This document shows positions 43,721-52,702 of a stretch of DNA of 64,000 nt, one piece after another. The stretch is from assembly GCA_963780545.1 (NCBI GenBank), contig CAWACK010000020.1:235864-299863 (forward strand), written 5' to 3'. Under the pieces are notes generated by a model. That model saw nothing but the letters and a program-made list of their open reading frames with translations. It ran no database searches and was not told the DNA's origin. Position numbers and translations under genes: made by a program. Origin of the DNA: UBA8941 sp963780545. GTDB lineage: Archaea; Thermoproteota; Bathyarchaeia; TCS64. The first letter of the stretch is position 1. Every line of letters begins with the position of its first letter.

Positions 43721-45974
43721 TTTTTCTTATAACCTCTTTTTCCTCATCATACTTCGTGTCCGGGTTGTTTATGGCGTAGTAGGTTGCATAGGTCTGGGCT
43801 GCTTTTCGCTGGAAGGGTAGGTCGGAGATCTCAAGCGATTTCCGAGTGGATAACTCGCTTTTGATGATCTTCATCGCCACTGGTAGCTGTGATACGATTA
43901 TGAGGTTGCCCTCATCTGCTTTCCTGCTGGCTCTATAATACTTCATGAAGTCCGTTAATTCCTCAACAACGGTAGTCGAGTCGCGTAGAGTTAGATTGGA
44001 GTTTAGGTTTCTATCCCGTAGGCTCTTTAGCCTCGCTGAGTAATTGAAGACCTCGAAGTGGATTACTTTCACGGTTCCAGGGAAGCTGTTGACAAGTTTT
44101 TGAAGCTGGGTGATTTCGCCTAAGACTTCGTTGAGGATATCATCTATAGTTACGTTGAGCTTCTTTATTTCCTCGAGAATAATTGTAGAGTTAACTGGTT
44201 TTGGATCTACTATTTTTTCATTCATCAATTTTAGTTTTTGACCGTTATGCTCATCTAGTTGCTCAATTAGGCCATTGGTCTTTACCAGTAACGAGGCGAC
44301 TAAGTTCTCTAGCTCGGGTTGGTTTTTAATGTGGAAGTTGAGCCAATATTCCTGCGCAAGAAGTTTGATGCCGCCCTCATAATCATTGGATTCGAATAGT
44401 CGAGAAGGATCCACAGGTGGTTGCACTTCAAGTTGGGAGGTTAACACGGTATAGGCATTGAAAGTTTCTTTGTACATGTTGAAGATGTCTTTTGAGTTTG
44501 TCTTTACGTCGATGACTAACGTTGAGTAGTCTTTTAGTGCCTGGCTGAAATCGATGTTTCCCTTCGGCTCTATCAATTCTGAGAAGCTCTTCTTTAGAGC
44601 CACCTCTTTTAGTAGGTTATTATATGTAACGACAAGTGAGAGGAGGTAGTTTAGCTCGCCTATCACTCTGACTCTGAGGTCCTCTGGGAGGCTCTTAATC
44701 TTCGGCGCTAGAACGTTATCTAGTTCTTGGATCCATTCATTAAGGGTCTCGTAGCTTGCGGTACTTATGCCCCTCCCGTAGTCATTTAAAGTTGATTCGG
44801 TCTCCTCAACGGTTTTCGCCTCGGGGCTGAAATTGATTGAGGGCGCCTCAGCGACTGCTTGGCTAAGCAGTTTTTGATTGAAGACTATTAGGTCCTTAAT
44901 CGCACCAATCTTCTGAGAAACTTTGATCCCCGCCTTCTCCGTCCTCTCAAGCCACTGGATCCCGTACTCTCTTCCGGTAAAGACTGAACCGAGAATAAGC
45001 GACGATGCAATCATCCAGATCATTGTTGACGTGTCGAGGGATGTCTTGTAACCGCCGATGTTGGTTGGTGAGAGAATAGTTATGAAGATGAAGAAGGTGA
45101 GTGGAGTTACAATTGAGGCGACGAGGGGTGAGATCAGTTTCAGCAGCTGACTCGTCAGTTCGAACACTGAAAACCTGTCGAGCATACCGTTTATTATGCT
45201 AGCTATTCCAGTGGAAAATATGAACACCATGGCTAGAATGAGGATAGGTATCAATAGGAAGAATGTCATCCCGTTGGAGAGGTAGTTTCTAACTGGCGCA
45301 GCGACAATAGGATTGTAGAAGTCGGGGGAGACATAGGTTAGGAAAAAGTTCAACCCTGGTAAAGGGGGGCGCATGTACTTAGAGAAGTTTATGAGCTGAG
45401 CGAAGATGACAGGTGGGGTTCGCGTTAATTGACTACCTGCTTCGGAGATGAAAGCGTTCTCAACCACTAAGAGTGGGATCATGGTTAGTAGATAAGTCAA
45501 GGAAACTGGGCCGATACTTGAGAGACCACCGATGACAGCGGCCGCCACTATAAGAGCCACTGATAGGTAGTAGTAGGGTGTGAACATTACGGCGACGGCG
45601 AGGACGGCTATCGCCATCGATGTGGCTTCAAGTCTAGCGCTGAAGAGGTTTACTAGGAGGGCCCCAACTGATAGGATGAGGAAGGCTACTCCGGCTTCGC
45701 TTCGAACTGACCATACCATGAAACCGGTGAGTTGGTAGAAGACTGTCACGAAGACGATTAGGCTTAGTATGCCTGAGGACCACTTCGGGCTCTTGTAGAG
45801 AGCTATGAAGAAGAGGAGGATTGAGACGAGTAGGGGGAAGACGGGTGCTCCTGGTAGTAAGCTTATGGCTGTCATGAAGGCAAATGAAGAGATTCCAATT
45901 ATCGTGGCAGATGTATACCTGTCTATGTTTACGCGTATCTTAGGCTTGATCTCTGTGGATTCGATCTCCACCAC
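43713..45974 (-). CDS. Polytopic membrane protein with long helical cytosolic tail; part of the tubulin-like operon
   Basis: A 753-residue protein. Residues 20-335 hold about 9-10 transmembrane helices (ISSFAFMTAISLLPG, FFLLIPILILAMVFIFSTGI). Residues 340-735 form a mainly helical soluble region with many predicted coiled-coil turns (FNQKLLSQAVAEAP, ILEEIKKLNVTIDDILNEV, EITQLQKLVNSF). The end is charged (NNPDTKYDEEKEVIRKN). No transporter or receptor motif is seen. The start at 45974 is 2 bp after the stop of the tubulin-like gene, so the two are translated together. I infer that this is a membrane platform for the filament protein. Confidence 0.78.
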   Translation of the reverse strand: MVEIESTEIKPKIRVNIDRYTSATIIGISSFAFMTAISLLPGAPVFPLLVSILLFFIALYKSPKWSSGILSLIVFVTVFYQLTGFMVWSVRSEAGVAFLILSVGALLVNLFSARLEATSMAIAVLAVAVMFTPYYYLSVALIVAAAVIGGLSSIGPVSLTYLLTMIPLLVVENAFISEAGSQLTRTPPVIFAQLINFSKYMRPPLPGLNFFLTYVSPDFYNPIVAAPVRNYLSNGMTFFLLIPILILAMVFIFSTGIASIINGMLDRFSVFELTSQLLKLISPLVASIVTPLTFFIFITILSPTNIGGYKTSLDTSTMIWMIASSLILGSVFTGREYGIQWLERTEKAGIKVSQKIGAIKDLIVFNQKLLSQAVAEAPSINFSPEAKTVEETESTLNDYGRGISTASYETLNEWIQELDNVLAPKIKSLPEDLRVRVIGELNYLLSLVVTYNNLLKEVALKKSFSELIEPKGNIDFSQALKDYSTLVIDVKTNSKDIFNMYKETFNAYTVLTSQLEVQPPVDPSRLFESNDYEGGIKLLAQEYWLNFHIKNQPELENLVASLLVKTNGLIEQLDEHNGQKLKLMNEKIVDPKPVNSTIILEEIKKLNVTIDDILNEVLGEITQLQKLVNSFPGTVKVIHFEVFNYSARLKSLRDRNLNSNLTLRDSTTVVEELTDFMKYYRASRKADEGNLIIVSQLPVAMKIIKSELSTRKSLEISDLPFQRKAAQTYATYYAINNPDTKYDEEKEVIRKNA

Positions 45975-45976
45975 AC

Positions 45977-48589
45977 CTACTTGTCACCCATCTTAGGAAG
46001 CTCGGAGACGTCGTGGATACCCTGCTCGAGGAGGAGGCTGCGGAACAGCACCCTATCTGACTTCTTTACTGAGTCTGCGTCGCTCTTCATAGAGGCGAAC
46101 TTCTCTATATCCTCCATCTTTGCTTTAGCGAAGATGACGAGGAAGGTGATCGTCCACGGATCTATTTGGTCGATCTGCCTGATTGAGATGCTTTTACTAG
46201 CTTCTACGCTTGAAAAGACGTTGAGTGTGTTAGATAGCATTCCCTGTAGCTGCTGGTCCCATAGGCCCCCGGGGATGCTGACGGTCGTCCAGATGAGGTC
46301 TGTCCGATACTGGTCAGAGAGGCCCGCATAGTTTGCTACGCTGAATATCCTCACGTAGGACTTTACGATGTCTCTGAATCGGTCGCGGTCAACGATGTCC
46401 TTGAGGATACCCTCTCCCTTAAGGTTGGACTCCTCCTCCTTGAGGATCTTGTCCATTATCTTCACCTGTTCGGCTTCGCTTAGCTCGACGACGCGCTCGT
46501 AGTAGTTGCTCGTCTTCGTAATCTGGCTGAGGGCGGCGTTTAGCTCATTCGTCTTCGTGTATACGAAGTTGAGGTTCTTGCGGTAAGTTGAGGTGACCTC
46601 GAGGCTCTTCTCGAACATGGTCATATTCTCAACCTCCTGCCTTATCGAATCTAGTGCCTTCTTATGCTCATCGAGGTTGCTCCTGATGCTTATGAGCTCA
46701 GTCTGCAGGTTTTTGAGGTTCTTCTCAAGTACTTTCTTCTTACCGTTGAAGTCAACCCAAATCTTGTTGACCTCATTCTTGATCCTCTTCTCCTCGGATT
46801 CCTTCTGGTTCAGTTGCCGCTGAAGTGACTCGACGTCCCCTGACTCGTCTTTGAGCCTTGATTCTATGTTTTTCCTGATGACTTTGATGCTGGGGACGTA
46901 GTTATCGCTCATCTTGATCTCTGTCTCGGCTCGTGTTAGGATGACCCCCGCGGTCTTGTAGAGGGGGAGTAGCTCGGTGTCGCCTATCGTGCTGATCCTG
47001 ATTCCTATCCTCGACTTGTCCTTAGCATACCGTATTGCGAGTTCATCAGCCAGTGCTTTACTTCTCAAATAACTTTTAATGGTGTCGATCGCGACAGCAA
47101 GGAGGGTCACCAGATTTATGTATGACCTTATTTGCCGGATTTGGGTCGAGGTGAGGAACTTGCTTGCTGTGATGCTGTTCTCGAGCTCCGACATGAACTG
47201 CTGGACTGTCTTATTGTAGTCCTCGTAGTTCTTATCGATGTGGATTATTCTCTCCCTGAGCACGTTTATCTGCTGCATTACGGAGTATTCAACGGTATCC
47301 TCGGAGAAGTTTAGGGACATGAGGGTCTTGTTCCACTTGTCGTTATAGTAAGCCGCGAAGTCACTTAGACCCCTGACCTGCTTTCTTAATTCGGCCTCAT
47401 ACTTTCCTCCCCTATGGATGACGTCCTCGACGTCGTTGTTGAAGGTGTCAGCTCTATACCCACCCACCGCTATAAGTTGCCTCTTGTAGAGTTCGACAAA
47501 TTCGCTGTATCTGTTGTTGAGTATATCGTTGATCTTGCTGAGGACATCCAGCTTGGAACTCATCAGCTCCCCAGCGTTGTCAGCAAGTTGTAGGTATTCG
47601 TGGAGATACGTCACATAGTCATCGACGGGGTACTTGATCTTTAGGTAGGCTGTGGAGTGTATCCAGTTGGAACCGAAGTCGTTGTTGGTTCCAACCCTCG
47701 ATAGGAGGTCAGCTAGGTCGAAGTTGCTGAACATGTTTAGGATATCTATGACTGAGCTGTCGAGCTCCTTTTTCGCGGTCATTAGGTTGTTGCGGTTGTT
47801 GTATATGGGGTCTAATGCTATGAAGAAGAGTGAGTTGAAGGGATTCTTGTAGGCGTCTCCATATTTTTTTACAATCTGTTCGTTTAGGGTGTTGTTGAAG
47901 AATAGCTCCATCTCCATAAGTGCGTTGTATGGGGCGGGGCCGCGTGCAAGGAGGTCGTCGGCTGTACTTGGGAGTATCGTCATTCCTATTATTGGGACCG
48001 ATGAGCCGAGTTTGGACCTTAGATGGCGAACGAAGTCCAGGACCATCCCGCTGCCGGTTCCGCCACCTAGTCCAAAGAGGACAACGACTATTGGCTGGAA
48101 CTTGGAGGTTAAGACGCGGTCCTTGAAGACCGACATCACAGAGTTCAGTTCGGAATAGTGGAAGTAGTTGAGGTTGTACACGGCCTTGCTGAGTGCCCTC
48201 TGACGACCGACGCCTCCCGCGAGTGGGGGTATAGATATGGATGACTTCAACCAAGGTTGGTAGTTCTGGATCTTAATGCCCTCTTTCTCGACGTACTTGT
48301 CGTACTTCTCCATGAACTCGAAGAGCGAGTCGGGTGTGTTGAATTTGATGTTAAGGGCCCTCACCCAAAGCTTTTCGACTGGTATACCTTTTGACTGGAG
48401 TTTCTCTAGGGTCGCCTTGTATGTATTCTGGAGGCTGTTGAGGTCTCCATCAGCTATATCTAGGGCAAGGCAGGCGATGTTGAAGTCCTCAGATTGGAGT
48501 AGGTTCTGAAGACGGTCGCTCTCTAGGAGAGTCTGTATGAGGTTTGCACCTGTTCCTCCTAGACCTATGAGGTGAATATTTGAGAACAT
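45977..48589 (-). CDS. Large FtsZ/tubulin-superfamily GTPase with coiled coil
   Basis: An 870-residue protein. Residues 4-22 read NIHLIGLGGTGANLIQTLL, the FtsZ/tubulin N-terminal nucleotide loop. Residues 173-182 (GLGGGTGSGM) are the tubulin signature GGGTGSG that binds GTP phosphates. LFFIALDPIYNNRNN near 255 resembles the later nucleotide region. From about 330 it extends far beyond FtsZ (about 350 residues) with helical segments. A long coiled coil covers about 585-700 (ESLQRQLNQKESEEKRIKNE, KKVLEKNLKNLQTELIS). It is of the large bacterial/archaeal tubulin-like (Tubulin_2/FtsZl-type) class, not FtsZ itself. Start ATG 48589, 6 bp after the secreted gene. GTPase activity and polymerisation are expected from the family only. 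Confidence 0.9.
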   Translation of the reverse strand: MFSNIHLIGLGGTGANLIQTLLESDRLQNLLQSEDFNIACLALDIADGDLNSLQNTYKATLEKLQSKGIPVEKLWVRALNIKFNTPDSLFEFMEKYDKYVEKEGIKIQNYQPWLKSSISIPPLAGGVGRQRALSKAVYNLNYFHYSELNSVMSVFKDRVLTSKFQPIVVVLFGLGGGTGSGMVLDFVRHLRSKLGSSVPIIGMTILPSTADDLLARGPAPYNALMEMELFFNNTLNEQIVKKYGDAYKNPFNSLFFIALDPIYNNRNNLMTAKKELDSSVIDILNMFSNFDLADLLSRVGTNNDFGSNWIHSTAYLKIKYPVDDYVTYLHEYLQLADNAGELMSSKLDVLSKINDILNNRYSEFVELYKRQLIAVGGYRADTFNNDVEDVIHRGGKYEAELRKQVRGLSDFAAYYNDKWNKTLMSLNFSEDTVEYSVMQQINVLRERIIHIDKNYEDYNKTVQQFMSELENSITASKFLTSTQIRQIRSYINLVTLLAVAIDTIKSYLRSKALADELAIRYAKDKSRIGIRISTIGDTELLPLYKTAGVILTRAETEIKMSDNYVPSIKVIRKNIESRLKDESGDVESLQRQLNQKESEEKRIKNEVNKIWVDFNGKKKVLEKNLKNLQTELISIRSNLDEHKKALDSIRQEVENMTMFEKSLEVTSTYRKNLNFVYTKTNELNAALSQITKTSNYYERVVELSEAEQVKIMDKILKEEESNLKGEGILKDIVDRDRFRDIVKSYVRIFSVANYAGLSDQYRTDLIWTTVSIPGGLWDQQLQGMLSNTLNVFSSVEASKSISIRQIDQIDPWTITFLVIFAKAKMEDIEKFASMKSDADSVKKSDRVLFRSLLLEQGIHDVSELPKMGDK

Positions 48590-48595
48590 ATTAGG

Positions 48596-49540
48596 CTACC
48601 CTTCTTCGAGTTTGTCTCTGAGACTTTTAAGCTCGCCGGCCAGAGCTTCGTCGTATCTTGCCGCTGTAACCTCTAGACCTGCCAGCTGATTTCGTGTGTC
48701 GTCTATCGTCGATTGCCTCATGTTTGCCTTAGAGTTGGCTCTAAAGAACATGAGAAAACCCAATATTGCTATCACCGCTACTAACGCCACAACCCCAAAA
48801 AGGATGGTTTGGAGTGAATTATTTGGTGGTGGTGGGAAGTTACTAGTATTAATCAAATTCAGGATATCCGTTGCCTTTTCAGGTAACCCAAGGTTATATA
48901 TCACATCTGCTTGGGCAAGTATTCCCATCACGAGTGAATTATAGGACTTATCTATCTGTCCCGATGAGATCATGTTGGATTTCTGGTTTGCCGTTGTTAG
49001 GTAGTTTTCGATGGAGGAGTCGGAGACGTTGAAGTTCAGGACGCCAACACTTGAGCCTCCGGTGACATGAATCTGGATGAGCGGGTAATCCTTCAGCATG
49101 AACCTGTAGGTTTGACCGATTGCTTGCAATGTGGTTATCCCCGCGGGGACCTGGAAGAGGACCATTAGCTGGATCTTTCCCTCGACCTGCTTGAATACAA
49201 GGTTAACCTCACCGGGGGTGAAAGTAGCTGAGTCGTATCCCCCGTAGTTCTTCGTTAATAGATACCAGTATTGTGTCCCACTTGGAGACATGGCTCTACT
49301 GAGTGAGACGTTGAAGTTTGAGTCGCTTTGGGAGAAAGGTATGTCAACTTGCATTGTTATATTATATGAATTGCCGGCTAGGAGTGGCTGCCCCGTGGGA
49401 ACGGGTGTTTTGCTCGTCATGTCTTGTATTGAAATAAGTGAGGCCCAGTTTGTTGAGGCACCATATACGGTTGTTAATGGTCCGTATAGGTAACTGACCA
49501 TTATAAGTGTCATCAGTATATATTTAGCCACGCTGTGCAT
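48596..49540 (-). CDS. Signal-peptide protein with one transmembrane helix and cytosolic coiled coil; first gene of the tubulin-like operon
   Basis: About 314 residues. A signal peptide (YILMTLIMVSYLYGPLTTVYGA) leads to an extracellular part of about 220 residues that is strand-rich (YNITMQVDIPFSQSDSN, RFMLKDYPLIQIHVTGGSS) with several N-glycosylation sequons. A single membrane helix follows (LFGVVALVAVIAILGFLMFF, about residues 242-262), then a coiled-coil tail facing the cytosol (TRNQLAGLEVTAARYDEALA, ELKSLRDKLEEG). That topology could couple an outside signal or anchor to the filament inside. ATG 49540 (MHSVAKY) starts the leader better than the in-frame TTG at 49555. Confidence 0.78.
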   Translation of the reverse strand: MHSVAKYILMTLIMVSYLYGPLTTVYGASTNWASLISIQDMTSKTPVPTGQPLLAGNSYNITMQVDIPFSQSDSNFNVSLSRAMSPSGTQYWYLLTKNYGGYDSATFTPGEVNLVFKQVEGKIQLMVLFQVPAGITTLQAIGQTYRFMLKDYPLIQIHVTGGSSVGVLNFNVSDSSIENYLTTANQKSNMISSGQIDKSYNSLVMGILAQADVIYNLGLPEKATDILNLINTSNFPPPPNNSLQTILFGVVALVAVIAILGFLMFFRANSKANMRQSTIDDTRNQLAGLEVTAARYDEALAGELKSLRDKLEEG

Positions 49541-49614
49541 AGTTGAAGCTCTCAAAGGAAGGGATTTAAAAGTAGTGTATTCTGAATCTGTTTCGGAGGC
49601 GAAAGGTAAAATGG

Positions 49615-50811
49615 TTATGCGAATCTGTCCGAGAGACCCTTTATGAGGGTGAGGTAGACCTTCGCCTGGTTAACGAGGCTGTCGACGTAGACGAGCTCGT
49701 TTGGTCCGTGCATGTGCTCGCCATTGGGGCCGAAGCCGATTGTCTGTATCCCCGCTTCCCGGTAGTAGGCCCCATCTGTTGCACCTGCCCACTCGACAAA
49801 TAATTCGGGTTCCCTCTTAAGTGCGGTTCGTACCGCTTCCTGGAAGGCTATGCCGAGCTCGGAGTCTGGCGAGGTGTAGTTAGCAGGGTTGTAGATCCAT
49901 CTGCCATATCCGTCTTTGGGGGCATCAATCTCCCACATCCAATCGGGGTCTCCTCTCCCAGCCTCATCGAGAGCTTGCTTGACTTCGGCAGCGACTGTAT
50001 CGGCGGTCTCACCAGGGATGAGGCGGCGGTCGACGCTTATCGTGCACTCGTCGGGAACCTGATTGCTGGCTGTTCCTGCTGTAATAGCGTTGACGCTGAT
50101 TACGGGGGAGCCTATCCAGGGGTGCCACTTGTCTATCGGCTTCTCGAGGGCGAGCACTCCCTTGGAGGCCTTCGCTATCGCGTTGACCCCTTCGGCTCTT
50201 GCGAAGGCCGTGTGGGCTGCGCGTCCTCTAAATCGGATCTTGAATCCCCATATGCCGCGTTCCGCGATGCGGAGCTTGAGGTTGCTCTTCTCACCTATTA
50301 CGACGTAGTCTGGGCGGCGCAGTGAGCCCTTCTTTATTTCCTCTAATATAACCTCGGTTCCGTGGGTTGCCCCCTTCTCCTCGTCAGGGACGAGATGGAG
50401 GGCTACTCCGAGGGGGAAGTTGAGGTCCTTTATGATGCCTGCGACGTGGATCATGACTGCGCAGGCAGCCTTCATGTCGCAGCTTCCCCTCCCAGTGAGG
50501 GCGTCGCCAATGAGTTGGGGGTCGTAAGGGTCGGTATCCCAGTCGTCTCTGTTGGCTATGGGGACGGTGTCGAGGTGGCCGTTGAAGGCGAGTAGCTTCT
50601 TCGCTTCAGGGTTGATGGTGGCTGTCAGAATGGGGCGCTCCTCGGAGCCGTAGAGCCTAGTTTTGATACCCAGGTCTTCGATGATGTCGCGGGCTAAATG
50701 GATGACGCGTCTCTCATCCCCAGTCACGCTTGGGACGCGTATCAGCTTCTTCGAGAGCTCGATGATCTCTTCTCTGTCGACATCTTTCAGCGCCTTGTCG
50801 AGTGGCGTCAT
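49615..50811 (-). CDS. M20-family peptidase/deacylase (ArgE/DapE type)
   Basis: A 398-residue co-catalytic zinc hydrolase of the M20 family. The ligands and bases are in FNGHLDTVP near residue 76 (His, Asp), GRGSCDMKAACAVM near 108 (bridging Asp) and VPDEEKGATHG near 142 (base Glu and ligand Glu). A lid domain starts with GRAAHTAFAR near 195. The C-terminal GFGPNGEHMHGPNE supplies the last His. Substrates in this family are N-acyl amino acids or succinyl-diaminopimelate; which one is open. ATG 50811, 30 bp after the helicase gene on the same strand. Confidence 0.88.
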   Translation of the reverse strand: MTPLDKALKDVDREEIIELSKKLIRVPSVTGDERRVIHLARDIIEDLGIKTRLYGSEERPILTATINPEAKKLLAFNGHLDTVPIANRDDWDTDPYDPQLIGDALTGRGSCDMKAACAVMIHVAGIIKDLNFPLGVALHLVPDEEKGATHGTEVILEEIKKGSLRRPDYVVIGEKSNLKLRIAERGIWGFKIRFRGRAAHTAFARAEGVNAIAKASKGVLALEKPIDKWHPWIGSPVISVNAITAGTASNQVPDECTISVDRRLIPGETADTVAAEVKQALDEAGRGDPDWMWEIDAPKDGYGRWIYNPANYTSPDSELGIAFQEAVRTALKREPELFVEWAGATDGAYYREAGIQTIGFGPNGEHMHGPNELVYVDSLVNQAKVYLTLIKGLSDRFA

Positions 50812-50840
50812 ATTTCTCGGGTTATGGTTTGGTTCTGCGT

Positions 50841-52676
50841 TTATAGGGTCTCGGGTTCTACGATAGTGGGGCCGGTACCCTTAGCCCATGCACTAATTAG
50901 GTTCTGGTGTTGGACATAGCGTTGGTCGAGGAGCCAGTAGTGGCACCAGTCGTCTCGGCTGCGTATGCCTCGGCCGAGGGCCTGGTTGGCAGCGCGGAAG
51001 GCGTCCATGGTGTACCAGCTGTTTCCGAGGCCCATTGTTCGGCGGTCGTAGTAGGCCATCTGGGCGCGGACAAGTGGGTCGGCGTAGTTGGCGTAGGGGA
51101 CACCGATTAGGAGGATGCCTCGGCACTGATCGTCTGGGAAGTTGCTCCCCTCGCTGTTGCGTCCGCGGAAGACGCAGGTGAGTACAGCGCCCGCAGGGGT
51201 GACGGCGGATGCCTTGTAGCGGGTAATTGTGTCCCGATTTCCATGGGCGTCGCGTCCCTCCCTGAAGAGGGGTTTGTCGCCGAGGTATGGGCGGCCTCCC
51301 CTGACCTGGATGAGGTCGGCTTGTGTCCAGGCTTCGAGGCTCCTCTCCATGAGGTCGCGTTGTGGGAAGAAGATGAGGGCCCCATTGGGGATTGTTGGGA
51401 GGGCCTCCGAGACAATCTCTCCTATTCTGAGGAGCATCTCTGGGCTTCTGTCGCGGTATGTTGTTGTGACGCGTGGGTCGATGGTCATCTTGATTTTGTC
51501 GCTGGTCTGGATTGCAGGGTAGCTGCGTAGTTTGGCTCTGTAGAGTCCGAGGACATCGGCGAATAGGCGGAGGGGGCTTATGGTGCCGGACATGATCATT
51601 GTGCCTACGGTGTCGTTGACGACTGGGCCGATTGCTAAGCTTGGGTCGAGGCAGCGGTATTCGAGCTGGTTGGAGCCGTAGGTTCCCTTCTGGTAGATGG
51701 CGGCGTATTTTTCCTTTCGGCTCTCCATTAGGAGGTCGATGAATGTGAGGACCCCGTTGAGGTAGCTGATGGGGGGTTCGCCTGCCTTTTCTTTTCTCTC
51801 TCTTATGGTCTCGACAGCGGGAACATAGTGCTCCATGAAGGTTGTGAGGTCTCCTCCGAGGACTTGGGAGATGTTTTCGTATGCCTCATCCGCCTTGACT
51901 AGGGTGGGTTGGTCGCCGACGACCTCGTTGAGGTGGTCCTCGAGGCGGTTGATGGGCGTCTTGTTCATGCTTATGGATTTGAGTTCGTCTGAGGCGGCGG
52001 CCAGGCTACGGTCGGTTAGGGTGTCGCTGAGGGTATCTTGACCTACTTGGTCAACGTTATGTCCCTCATCAAGCACGAGGAGTCTGCCTTCGAGGTCTAG
52101 GCCGGTCATGAGCCTTATTTTTGGGTCGAAGACGTAGGGGTAGGGGCAGACTGTTAGGCGGCGTATCTTAGCTACTCGGCGAGCTAGGAAGTAGGGGCAG
52201 ATGTGGAGGCGTCTGCCGGATGCTATGAGTGAGTCGGCGGAGAGGATTGTGGGAAGACCGGTGGGTGTCTCAGTTAGGTCGGATCTATAGGGACATCGGT
52301 TCTCCTTCCTTAGGACGCCGCAGAGTTCCTGGGCTTCCCTACTAGGTAGGCCTCGACAGTCGGGGTTGAGACATAGATGGTCTCGGCTTGCGAGGTTTAC
52401 GGCGGTGTAGGTTACTCCGGCGTGTGTGTTGATCTTCTCGACCTCGGCGAGGACCTGACGGACCTGGTCGTGGGTTCGTGTGGCATAGATGATGGGTTTT
52501 TCGAGGGGAAGTAGGGCGCTGAGCGCTGAGACGGTTTTGCCGAAGCCGTTGCAGGCCTCTGCGACGAGGATTCCCCCTCCGCCAAGAGTGGCTTCGATGT
52601 CGTTCATGAAGTCTACTTGCTGTGGGTATGGGGTGTAGGGGAAGAGGCTTCTCCACTTTCCGCTCGGCTCAGGCAT
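50841..52676 (-). CDS. XPD/Rad3-family iron-sulfur DNA helicase
   Basis: A 611-residue SF2 helicase of the XPD/DinG group. Motif I is ACNGFGKTVS near residue 43, motif Ia ATRTHDQ, and the DEAH box is DEGHNVDQ (with Gly for Ala) near 218. GALIFFPQRDLMER starts the second domain, and the C-terminal motif VI is QALGRGIRSRDD. Between motifs Ia and II, cysteines in HLCLNPDC, LCGVLRKENRC and HICPYF match the 4Fe-4S cluster of XPD, which is needed for 5'-3' unwinding. In archaea the protein is linked to repair or transcription-coupled processes. Confidence 0.92.
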   Translation of the reverse strand: MPEPSGKWRSLFPYTPYPQQVDFMNDIEATLGGGGILVAEACNGFGKTVSALSALLPLEKPIIYATRTHDQVRQVLAEVEKINTHAGVTYTAVNLASRDHLCLNPDCRGLPSREAQELCGVLRKENRCPYRSDLTETPTGLPTILSADSLIASGRRLHICPYFLARRVAKIRRLTVCPYPYVFDPKIRLMTGLDLEGRLLVLDEGHNVDQVGQDTLSDTLTDRSLAAASDELKSISMNKTPINRLEDHLNEVVGDQPTLVKADEAYENISQVLGGDLTTFMEHYVPAVETIRERKEKAGEPPISYLNGVLTFIDLLMESRKEKYAAIYQKGTYGSNQLEYRCLDPSLAIGPVVNDTVGTMIMSGTISPLRLFADVLGLYRAKLRSYPAIQTSDKIKMTIDPRVTTTYRDRSPEMLLRIGEIVSEALPTIPNGALIFFPQRDLMERSLEAWTQADLIQVRGGRPYLGDKPLFREGRDAHGNRDTITRYKASAVTPAGAVLTCVFRGRNSEGSNFPDDQCRGILLIGVPYANYADPLVRAQMAYYDRRTMGLGNSWYTMDAFRAANQALGRGIRSRDDWCHYWLLDQRYVQHQNLISAWAKGTGPTIVEPETL

Positions 52677-52702
52677 CGCCTAGATGCTTGGTGGCATCCG
52701 AT

